Program-made: the position numbers and the translations under genes
Part shown: positions 34,772-45,329 of the stretch, one piece after another
Position numbering within the stretch: the stretch's first letter is position 1
Layout of the letters: each line of letters begins with the position of its first letter
Notes under the pieces: model-generated
The model's database searches: none
Told to the model about the DNA's origin: nothing
The model's input: only the letters and a program-made list of their open reading frames with translations
DNA from: Adenanthera pavonina
Taxonomy: Eukaryota; Streptophyta; Magnoliopsida; Fabales; Fabaceae
Length of the DNA: 64,000 bases
Direction of reading: 5' to 3'
Assembly (NCBI GenBank): GCA_026686845.1
Contig: JAIVEN010000016.1
Span: 30,414,001-30,478,000, forward strand

Positions 34772-36020
34772 ACTGTTTGAGAGTCAAGCCTATATAAGTT
34801 GGTTCTACAAAATTTTGTGGCTTTAACTTTATCTTAATTACCTTTCATTTTATTTATTATCAATATTCTTTGTCTCATATGATTAGGATATATAATTTTA
34901 TTTTATTAATTTCTTTTTTGTTACTATAATGTGCTTATTGTATATTGTTTTATATATTTCTCTTATTGTTATCTGCTTAGCAGATGAGGGTTGGGTAATT
35001 TGTAGGTCTCAGGTATGTATGCTCTTCTCATACACTGAGCACTTACACATTCTCCTCACACACATTTTGGGCCTTATACCCAGGTCCGTGAGTACCTGAG
35101 GCTAGTGAAGTTTGTAATGGTTCCCTCGTATGGTTTTTGGAACCCTAGGAGGTTATTATAAAGACTTCATCCAAGCAATTACCTATTTTGTAAAGTTGGT
35201 CCCCATAGAACTTTTGAGTTTTCAATGGATCAAGTTTGCTAATGGGGTCTTCGCCTTTATGGTGGGGGTAGCTTGGAGACCTTATTAGGATAATAGACCA
35301 ACCCTGAAAACTGACACATTAATAAATAAATCTTAGTAACCGATCAGTTAGCTAATACTCAATTTTCATATGCTAGACATCCTTGTACCTTAGGGTCCAA
35401 CCCATGATAGAACAAAAAAGGAGAGTATATTCTTCTCTTTCATAGAATATCATCATAAAAAAAAAACATAGGAAAGGGAGACGCATTGTTATCTTCCAGA
35501 GTATGTATCAACATCTTTGCATAACTTGGTACAACACAATGATGGTATATGCATTAGTAGCCTAACCTTTGTCTATGGATCCCCGACCCTATGGACCATG
35601 ATTACATTACATTCATCATTTTAGAAATATCTCACAAAAAGATAACCTCATAAAACTCATAGAATTTTTTTCTAAAATTATAAGCCAAATAGACTCATTT
35701 TGATATAGGAGAGATTTTCTTAAAAAAAAAATTAGCGGCGTATTCATTTTAGACTTTTCGCGAGTTAATGATTTCCCTTCTCCTTTGGGTTAATTGGCCC
35801 TAGAAGAATTGGGAATTAGTTTTCTTCCTCAGGTCTCCCATACCAAAATGAGTTGCAGTAAATAGAAATCAATCATTTAAATAAAAAAATAAAAAAAAAT
35901 ACAATTTCTTCATGCATTTGAAGGAAAAAGAAATTTTAACATAAAAATTATCTAACATTTAACTTGTTTACAATTTATTGAATTGACTAGCATCTTTAGA
36001 AAAAACTTGGCATAAGGGTA
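34772..36020 (+). other. 5' leader of the Tat/Ogre-like element
   Basis: 1.25 kb of AT-rich non-coding sequence between the PBS and the first ORF. I see no ORF over 60 codons and no repeats other than A-runs at 35457 and 35720. Confidence 0.5.
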
Positions 36021-37239
36021 ATGGCACATAACGGAAACATGAATCAAGGCCATACCGGTAAAGTGTACAGAGGAAAGGAAATAAAACAGATTGCAGAACT
36101 ACAGCCAATTGAAAGCTTAATTTAGTTAAGTCATCTAATTAAAGGATGGGCTAAGGATGACTTTAAAATCAAGTATGGTAACATATTGGAATTACTGCAT
36201 GTCAAGAGACACAACCATGCTTTGGTGGAATTAGGTCAATATTGGGATGCTTCGCTAAAATACTTTACATTCCCTGATTTTCAAATTACGCCAACCTTAG
36301 AGGAATATGGTGCGATCCTCAGAATTCCTATGAATGAAAATACAGAAGTATATCACTATCCTGGGCAATTACCAGCTTGAGAAGCTATAGCGAAAATTCT
36401 AGGCGTATACCCAAAAGAGGTATGAATGTCATGCCTAGGACAAACCGAAGGAATTTCAAGAACTTCCTTAGAAAATCATTTGAAGAAGTTGGCAGAAAAC
36501 AAAGATTGGGTCACTTTCTATAGGGTTTTTGCATTGCTATTTATAGGGTAATTCTCTTTCCATCGACACTAGGCATAATTGATTTAGGTGCCATTAGTGT
36601 ATTTCAGGCAGTGGAGAATCATCAGATTAATCCAACATCTGTAATATTAGCGGAGGCATATTTGACTTTGATTCACTGTCATATGAAAGGGAATGGTAAA
36701 ATCCTATGTTGTCTAGCAATGTTAGACATATGGATGTTAGGTCACCTCTTTGGTAAAGGAGGTCACTTCCGAAGAAGGAATGAATTGTCAGAAAATCCAT
36801 TTGATTTATTTAAGTGTCAACCATCAATTGATGAAGTAACTCAGGATGATTGGATGAAGATTTTTATTGAGCTAAAAGAAGATTCCATCCAAAGGAAGTT
36901 AGATTAGTGGTGGGATGAAAGAGTTGTGTACTGTTGTGGTGACTTTCCAAACATACCTCTCATGGGACCTAAGGGAAGTGTTAACTATAATCCCTCACTT
37001 GTATTAAGACAACTGACATTCGAGCAACACGTGCCATCAAAGGAAGAAGTGCAAGAGATATACTTTCGACATGGACAGCCTGAAATGAAACCTTTAAGTC
37101 AAAAAATTAGAGAAGCATGCGGAAGCGTTGTGTACAAAGGGAAAGCTGAATTTGGGCGATGAGTGGTGAATCCAACTCCAGGATGTACAATCTAGTTGAA
37201 GGATATGATAAATGGATCAAATCCTCCTTATGCTCCAAG
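36021..37239 (+). pseudogene. DUF7745-like first ORF of the Tat/Ogre-like element
   Basis: From MAHNGN it reads through several stops. The best open parts are 36186-36380 (LGQYWDASLKYFTFPDFQIT then PTLEEYGAIL), 36611-36907 (AEAYLTLIHCH, DIWMLGHLFG, GHFRRRNE, QDDWMKIF) and 36926-37162 (MGPKGSVNYNPSLVLRQL). A WD..L..F.F.DF.LTPTLEEY core and a later KG.INYNP.L.LRQ motif are what I recall from the plant DUF7745 family, often found at the front of such gypsy elements; I could not check this. At least four stops make it non-functional. It is cut at 37240 by the LTR-B insertion and continues at 41464 as a coiled coil. Confidence 0.6.
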
Positions 37240-40200
37240 AAATCTGTTAGGCTAGCTGGTCACCCAAGAGGGGGGTGAATTGGGTGATGCAAGATTTTTG
37301 CTCTTTTTGGATCACAACCTAATTTCACTAAGAGTGCAACAAAACAGGGATAAACAAAGAGAGTTATGTGCAACAACTGAATAGAAAAGATGAAGAATAA
37401 TACACAACAATTTATACTGGTTTAGCCCAACTACTTGGCCTACATCCAGTCCCCAAGCCACCACTTGGGATTTTCCACTATAACCCATAGGTTTGATTCG
37501 GGCACCTATGAAGCCTCAATACATCCCACAAGTTTCAGTAGGCACTTGTGAAGCCACTCTCCCTACACCCTTACAAGATGCGTAAATCCCTCAGTGTTTC
37601 CTCATACTAAGATTCTACCCAGAATATGTAGAAAAAAATGTTTACAGAATGAAAGCTCTCTTGAAGAGTAGATAATACATTGACGGCTCACTCTATTGAG
37701 GTGGGTTTTTCAAACAATGCTGAGATAAAAGGATTTTACAAACTGTTGCAGTATTTTCGTATAAACTCTCTTAAGATTGTTACCCACAAGTTCAAATGAT
37801 GTTCTATTTATAGATTTGTTGTGTAACTAGACATTAGACATAAGATTTAGCCGTTCGAGATGTTACCCAATGGTTACTCTACAAAACTAGCCGTTCACCA
37901 ACCGCATTTAATGCGTTGACACTCTGAAATTTGAATTTTGGGTGTCAACACACAATTTCGAAGAAACCATAAGTTAAAGACTTTAACATGGAACTTCAAA
38001 GTTCATCTATTCTAAAGCAAAATTCAAATTTTCATCTTTAACAAATGTTTCTATGTTGGAACCTATGAATTTTAAAGTTTAAAGTTCTTCTGGTAAGTGT
38101 GAACAGTTGTTCTATATTGCTACAATGCCTTTAAAGTTCGAATTTTGGTGCCCAAAATTCATCTGTCAGTGAGCAACTCAATATGGCACAAGTTCTTCCT
38201 TTCAAAATTCAAATTTTGGATGTGAAAATTCATCTGTTTGCTATTCCAGAAGTATTTTCACATTCTGGGGATTCAAAATTTCAATTTTCAAAGCCAAAAT
38301 TCATCTATTAGATTTGAAGTTTTAATTTTCGATGTGGAAATATGTCTGTTGGCTATTCCAGAAGTATTTTCACATTCTGGAGTTTCGAAATTTGAATTTT
38401 GAAAGCCAAAATTTGTCTGTTATACTTGAAGTTTGAATTTCATAAGCCAAAATTCATCTATCAGTGGCAAGCTCAACATGGCACAAAGGTTCTCTTCGAA
38501 ATTCGAATTTCAAAGGCCTGAAATTCGTCTATCAGTGGTAGAGCCTCCGTAACTTCGAACTTTACACTGTAGACAATTTTGTAGAAGTTATAACTCTCTC
38601 ATTTGAACTCCAAATTAAGAAAATGACCTATGGTTGGAAAGCTCTCAATGTCTACATTTAAATACAACAAGTTTCAATTAAAAAACAAAAGTATTCTGTG
38701 AGATATGATCAAAATAATGATAGGAAGTTAAAACTAAAAATCCATATCTCATTACTCAAATTTAAATGACCATAACTTTTTCATATGACCTTTATTTTGG
38801 TGAAATATGTTTCTTTGAAAATCTTATTAAGTCTAGTTTCATATGAAATAAATTTTACATCAAAGGCATTTGTATTTTGAGAGATGTATGAAAAAAACTA
38901 ATCAAAGGTCAAATTCTAGATTCTTGTAAACCAGATTTTATTATTTTTAAAAGTAGGGATATGTTACTTTGATACCCAAAACTTCTTGAGTTAATTAAAT
39001 GAAATTATAAATCATTGAGTTTTATTGTAAAGTTTGAATTTTGAAATCCAAAATTCGACTGTCTAAGGGAATGTTTTTGAACCCTTTTAGTGCTTAATTA
39101 TCAAATAAACTTTATTATGACTTCAGACAAATTTTTGCATATTTTACTAACTATGCTTGACTCTAAATTTGAATTCAACACTTGAAATTCATTGGTCAGA
39201 GGTGATATCTCTGGAACTTCAAATTTCAGTCAGCAAAGTTCATATTTTCACAAAGTATATGAAGTTTAACTTCTCAAAATTTGTCTATCAGTCAGAGTTT
39301 TTCAAATCTAACACATGCTAACATCAGATTTACTTAATCTAACTCATTTAAAACATATGGTTGTTGAATCAAGTGTTTTGATGATTCCAAACCAACTTTC
39401 TACAACTTGGAAAGAAGATATCAAAGGTGCACAAAAGATCTCAAGTGGAGAAATCCAAGAAAAGCCAGCACAAGAATAGATATAGGATTTCTTACTTTGC
39501 TTAAATTGAGTAAAAGCCTTTGAATTGGCAAAAGAATGTTTTAGAAATATGATTCTATGATAATTCATGGAATATTTGAAAAACATCCACTAACAGACGA
39601 ACTTTAAAGTGTTAAAACTGATCTATTGCTTTGAAAATTCGAACTTTGGCTTCTGAAATTCGAATTTCAAATTGAAAATAAGTTAGTCAGAAAAAAGATT
39701 TCTCTCACAGACGAACTTTAGGTTTTGAAATTTTGAATTTATGATAAAACCCAATTCATGAAAAATGAAAAATTTGTCTGAGGATATGTCAAAGTTCATC
39801 TGAAAGAAAAGTTTCAAAAGAGTTCCAAGTTAGCCCACTGACAGATGAACTTTAATTTTCAAAATTCAAATTTTAGAAACAAAACTTGCAAGTCTGTTAT
39901 GATAATCTGTTGACAAACGAATGCTAGTATTCAGAAATTCGTACCTTGAACTAAGTCTTATAAGAGCTCTCTCTGATGGACGAACTTTGGCTTTTAAAAA
40001 TTCAAATTTCAAAAAGATGAACTATTGTGTCTTATTGAGCTGCCCACTGATAGATGAATTTTGGGTACCAAAATTCAAACTTCGAAGGTACTGTAGCAAT
40101 ATGGAATAACTATTCATACTTACCAGAAGAACTTTAACTTTAAAATTCGTATGTTCTAACATAGAAACATTTTTCAAAGATGAAAATTCGAACTTTGCTT

Positions 40201-41463
40201 CATAATAGACGAACTTTGAAGTTCAACGTTGAAGTCTTTAGCTTTTGGTCTCTGCGAAATTCATCTATTGACTAACCAAAATTCGAACTTTGAGTGTCAG
40301 ATGCATTAAATGCGGTTGGTGAATGGATAGGTTTTCAGAGTAACCGTTGTATAACATCTCTAACGGCTAGATCTTGTCTCTAATCTATAGTTAACACATA
40401 AATCTATAAATAGAACTTGATTTGAAGTTGTGGATAACAATTTTACATTTTATATACAGAAACTCTGCCAAATTCTTAAGTCAAAGCCTTTTACTCTCAC
40501 ATACTTCATTCTCTGTACTTCAACTTTCATATACACTCTAAATTAGAGAGTTCAACCAATGTAACCAATCTTATCTTCATCTAGAAGAAAAATATTCTCG
40601 TGAAGGGATATCACCAGGGATTTGGGAAGCACTTAGCTAGAGTGCAAAAAGTGAGATTGTAAGCTCTAAGAATAAAGCATTAACTTGTATTGAGACAATT
40701 GCAAGAAGCTCACTAAATTCTTACAAGATAGTGGAAAATCTCAAGTAGTGGCTTGGGGACTAGACGTAGGTCAAGATAGAGAGACCGAACTAGGATAAAC
40801 ATATATGTCTTCCCTTCTCTTTTACTGCTCTTACTTTGTTATTCCTTTATACTCTGTTTTTACTGTCACTCTTGCTTTCATTACTTTCTTGACTTTTGCA
40901 GAAAGTTTTAATCTTCCCAATTCACCCCCCTCTTGGGAAGCCAGCATATCCAACAATGGTAACAAGATTAAGCTATTTTCAAAGATTAATCCCACCTCAA
41001 GACCTAAGTGAAAACAAAATATATCTAGTGACTAGGTCTTCAAATGCTGAGTTCCACTTCCACTTGGTCATTTCCTTCTTGGCATGCTCCCTTATGATCT
41101 TCTATTTTTGGAGCATCCTTTCTTTTCTTCTTTCTTGAGTGAGGTATGATATTGATTTTCATTTCTGTATTCCAATACTCACTCTTCTTACTTAGACCAA
41201 CTTACATTTAATATATTACACTTAGAAACCAAGTAGTTAGTCTAGTTTATATATCCAACTTATGTTATTTCATTGTAAAAGTATAGTGGATATATTTGCA
41301 CATAGCATGATATATACATTATAACCATAATTAAATACATGCTAATGCACATTTTACTTTTTTAAGGAACATTATATATGTCAGATACATATGATACATT
41401 TGTTCCTTATTACTCTATATTTGTCATCATCAAAACTTATGTTATACTAAACCTTATAAAATC
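37240..41463 (-). mobile_element. LTR-B solo LTR, copy 2, TSD AAATC, with a nested solo LTR
   Basis: The LTR runs 37245-41458: on the plus strand TGTTAGGCTAGCTGG...ACCTTATA (terminal CA decayed to TA). Perfect TSDs AAATC lie at 37240-37244 and 41459-41463. Without the nested SIRE solo LTR and its duplicated 5 bp it is 2615 bp. Copy 1 (11221-12977) is 1757 bp. Most of the excess falls in a block at about 38560-39010 that lacks the family's motif pattern and may be an additional old insertion. No internal sequence is present. It interrupts the DUF7745-like ORF. Confidence 0.82.
39357..40960 (+). mobile_element. SIRE-type solo LTR inside LTR-B, TSD ATGGT
   Basis: The LTR runs 39362-40955 (1594 bp), TGTTGAATCAAG...CATATCCAACA, with perfect TSDs ATGGT at 39357-39361 and 40956-40960. 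The paralogous LTR-B copy 1 at 12470-12486 reads AACATATGGTAACAAGATT without an insertion and so gives the empty site. The U3 motif array spans about 39590-40310, and a TATA-like CTATAAATAG is at 40404-40413. Confidence 0.95.
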
Positions 41464-41709
41464 CTCTGTTAGGGAATAATATGCGGGAAATTAATGAACA
41501 CTTGACAAAGCACTTGGAAGAAAGAGAGAATAAATTACAAGAGCTACTAGAAGCAGATTCCAAAAGTCAAGGGCAGTTGAACCAATTGCGAAAAGAATAC
41601 ATCCATTTACAAGAGATATTAGAAGAGAAGAAAAGGAAAAAGGATCCTAAAGATGATTCTGAGGTTAAAAAATTAAAAAGGGAAAATACAAGATTGATAA
41701 GAGAGATGG
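41464..41709 (+). pseudogene. coiled-coil part of the Tat/Ogre-like ORF
   Basis: It continues the gypsy ORF after the LTR-B insertion. From MREINEHLTKHLEERENKLQ on, it is a strongly charged heptad-like helix rich in Glu, Lys and Leu, ending KRENTRLIREM, where the LARD LTR fragment begins. Such coiled coils commonly follow the N-terminal domain in these ORFs and presumably serve self-assembly. It continues after the second insertion at 47846 (KVEKQKEVCGEGLKEDN-like text). Confidence 0.6.
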
Positions 41710-41895
41710 GCTCTTTTAATGAAGCACATGATATTTTAAGCAATCTCCTTCAATGGGCTCCTCTTGGGCTTGTATCTTGGAGTTGATGATCTCACTTAAG
41801 CTTGAGCTTTATATTCAGCACCTTGATCAGGTCTTCCAAGCTCTTCATGCTCTGCTCCAAACTCTTGCAAGTCATGCCTTACCCTTATTCTATCA
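41710..41895 (-). mobile_element. truncated 3' LTR of LARD-type minus copy
   Basis: It corresponds to the last part (plus-strand view) of the LTR units: GCTCTTTTAATGAAGCACAT...CCCTTATTCTATCA. It is joined to gypsy coding sequence (AAGAGAGATG) on its left. The polypurine tract follows at 41896-41910 (TTCCCTTCCTCCTCG on the plus strand). Confidence 0.75.
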
Positions 41896-42919
41896 TTCCC
41901 TTCCTCCTCGAATCTCCATAATCTATGTGGAAAGAAAGGGAATGATTAAAAGCATCAAATAGATAATAAGGAATATACTTACCTTTCAGACTTAATTGAT
42001 GCTTTGTGGCTTTGATCTTCACATAAACTTGGAAGACAATATTCTCCCTTGGTTGCAAATCTGTTTTAAATGTTTCTCTAAGCTTTTGCAAGCAATCTCC
42101 AGGATAAAAAATCTTCCAATCATTATGTCGAACAAGGGACTTATTTTCTAGTATTAGTGCATGAAATCTGGAATCTTTCTTCTTATAATTTTCACCAATA
42201 TCCTGCCATAAAGAAATAGGCACAAACTCAACACAACTAGACTCAAATAGAACCAAAGGGTTAAGGAAAACATGAAGGATGAAATTAGGACAAAACATGA
42301 CACAAAAAGACTTAAAAGGAACTAAGGTGATACAATGATCATATGGGAAGAAATCTGGATATAATTCATTAAATTCAAAATCTGGATAGATTTCACACAT
42401 GTAGATGACGCATAATGACAGAACAAAGATGGAGAGGAAATGAGTTGAAGATCATGAAACAAGATGAAAGATAACACATGAAGAAATCAATTTGATAGAG
42501 GGATGAGAGAACAAAGATTGAATAGAAATCACATTGAACAAATTATCACAAATATGGAGAAAATAAGGACATAAAAAGGAACACAATCTTCAAAGTTTGA
42601 ACATAAACGATTTGTGAAATGAAGCAGCAAAGCACATGCAAAGAAACAAAAAAAAACATAACTCATGAGACTCACACAACACATAATATATGTGATGACT
42701 TACATAGATATAAGAAACAAATAAAGGAAACAAAACACGATGACCATGGGATGGAATAGAGGATGAAGCAACAATGGGTGAATATGATACTAAATTATCA
42801 TAATGCATATCTTTCACAAGGGACTCATTCAATATGGACTCATGCAACAAAGATAGGTGACATAAATCAAAGAAATCAGAATCATAATGAGATGGAAAAA
42901 GATAACACAATGAAGACAC

Positions 42920-44326
42920 TTAAGAAAGATGAGATGAAGAAGGAAGGAGCTTTATACAAACTACTTTAAGCTCACCTTCACTCTCATTCTTCCTCAAACT
43001 CTCTTTTTCTTTTCTCTTTTTCCTCTTTTTCACTCTTTTCTCACTTCTTTTCTCTCTTACTCTTTTTGCACTCTTTGCATTTTTGTGGACACTTTCTCTC
43101 TTATTTTTCTCACTCATGTTTTTCCACTTAAGCTCACTCTTTATTTTCTCATGAGTTTCACCGAAATTACATGGCAATGATTCATGGGCATTTCCCACTA
43201 CAAAAGAATAGAGACTAACATGCTCATTCAAGTTAGAATCAAAAGCGTAATCTCCAATTACCATGTTAATATGCTCAACATCATTACAATCATAAAAGCC
43301 AATTTTCAAAGGAATCACATCATTATCCACAGAATTTTCCACCAACTGATTAGCAACATGTAAAGTATGATTTTCCTCTAAAGCATGCAAACAATCATAA
43401 TTTTGCTCATAAGTACAAGAAACATTATGAAATTCATTTTCCAATTGTGCTACAACATTATTTTCAATTTGCACACAAGAAGCACAACTAGGATCATCTA
43501 AGCCTTTTAACACAACACTATTAACATCTGAACTAATTCTCTCTTCAAGAATTAGCAAGATATCATGTTCAATCCCATTATCACAATTAATAACATTAAA
43601 CTCATTGGGATTCTCAAGTTCAGCACATCTCAATTCAGATTTCAATTCAATTGTTCCAACACAAGGGAAATCATCAATGTAAGCAACATCATTCATCTTA
43701 CTAGAATTATCACATCTTAAATCACAAGAGATAATATCAAAGTTTTGAGGATCAGGCATACCTGTAGTAGATTCTCTCGTTACATCATCAGTTGTTGAAG
43801 TGGTACCAATGTCATCATTCACTTGATCATCTTTCTCCATGTGGAAATCACATGAATCTTGGACCACGGGCATTTGCATCTCCTTAGAATGTTCAACCAC
43901 ACTTTTAGCTTTGGATGGCATGTATTTTTGCCTCAAGACTGCTCTCATTTTATTCCATGTTATAATGGAAGGTTCTCCATTTGTAGCTCGTCTAGTTTCT
44001 ATCTGTTTCCACCAAGCAGCAACCTTTTTACTCAATCAAAGGAAAGCACATTGTGCCTTCTCTATTTCGAAGTAGTTGTAACATGTGAAGACTTTTTCAA
44101 CTTTTCTTTCTCAATCCAAGTAAACATTAGGATTTTTCTCACCATAAAATAATGGGATCTTCGGTTTGATGTTGCTAAGAACATCCGTGTAAGCAGGAAC
44201 CTTTGGATTATGCCTTGCTTTAGTTTTAGAAGGAAACTACAGGTGATAAAATTTTGCATTCACTTCCTTAATTTGATCATTGAAAGTCCTTAATAAGGCC
44301 TTAAAATCAATTTCTCCAATAGCCAT
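42920..44326 (-). pseudogene. gag-derived ORF of LARD-type element, minus copy
   Basis: It starts at MAIGEIDFKAL (44326). The N-terminal gag part (NIKPKIPLFYGEKNPNVYL) has stops and a frameshift between 44260 and 44035. From 44035 it is open for 371 codons: KKVAAWWKQIETRR...ITWNKMRAVLRQKYMPS is the end of the gypsy gag domain. Then come an acidic region with TTSTTDD, GMPDPQN, CDLRCDN and NQLVENSVDN, then DVEHINMVIGDYAFDSNLN and SLYSFVVGNA, and a Lys/Arg-rich tail (KNKRESVHKNAKSAKRVR). No CCHC knuckle is present. The plus copy (15989-16950) shares these blocks in the same order. The basic tail, which could bind RNA, is in frame here but out of frame there. Confidence 0.68.
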
Positions 44327-45084
44327 GTTTATAATCTGAAATGTTAGTGTAAAACAAAGAGAGAAAAAATAGGGACCTCACATACTCTCTCATGTGTTTC
44401 ACTCAAATAATGCAAATGCACTCATGTTTAACACTAAATCAAGGCTTTTTCAAATATGATGCAATTTCTCTCTTGCCTTTTTCCACTCAAAGCTTGCTTT
44501 CTTATGAGAGTGCTAAATTAAAACTATAACTTTAATCAAAAGGAAATTGGTTTTTAAAGAAGCGGCAATCATAGAAAACAAAAGTTCAAAATTAAAGTTC
44601 TCAAAGATCCTAATTTAATTAAGCAATGACCAACAAAATGAGCACAAAGGAACTAAAATTTCCAACAAGAGGATAGAAATTTAGGCGCTGAAAATCAAAG
44701 AAAAACGTAGCAAATAGAACAAAGAAGGATGAAAATTAGGACAGAAATTGATAAGGAAAGAAATTTGAAGGAAAAACAAATTATAGATATTTAGTGGGAC
44801 TTGCCACCAAAGTTGATAAATTAAGTCAATCAAGTCTAAAATCAAATCCAATCAACCAATTTTTTTTGTTGGGTTTTTGTTTACAATTTTTTTTCTGTTG
44901 CTGCTATATTCTTTTTTTTTTTGCATCAATCAATCTCTTTTTTTTTTCAAATTTTTTTCTTTTTTTTTAAATATTTTTTTAGCAATCAACCTCTCTTCTT
45001 TTCTGAGATTTTTTACTTTTTTTTTGCTACTATTTTTTTTAACTCTGGGCAACTCACAAGAATAAAAACTAAAACAGTACAGTG

Positions 45085-45215
45085 AACAGTAGCCACAAAA
45101 CTGTAACAGTGAATAGAAGTTATGCACAGCGCACGCATAGTGACGGTGAACAGTACTATGCACAGTGACGATGAACAGTACTATGCACAGTAATGGTGAA
45201 CAATGATATAATACA
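45085..45215 (-). repeat. tandem repeats in LARD leader, minus copy
   Basis: Units of about 25 bp based on GTGACGGTGAACAGTACTAT and GCACAGTGACGATGAACAGT repeat two to three times, with decayed flanking units (GTGAACAGTAG, GTAACAGTGAATAG). It is the reverse-strand counterpart of 15170-15310. Confidence 0.7.
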
Positions 45216-45315
45216 GAGGAATAGTGACACAAATTTTCCAGAAGCAATGAAAATAGAATGAAACGAAGAGTAAGAAGCAAAAACAGAAAAAACACACCTT
45301 GATTTGTGAACTTAA

Positions 45316-45327
45316 GCTCTGATGCCA
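45316..45327 (-). other. primer binding site, LARD-type minus copy
   Basis: The plus strand reads GCTCTGATGCCA (minus TGGCATCAGAGC), identical to the plus copy at 15070-15081, and lies two bases from the LTR end. Confidence 0.75.
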
Positions 45328-45329
45328 AA

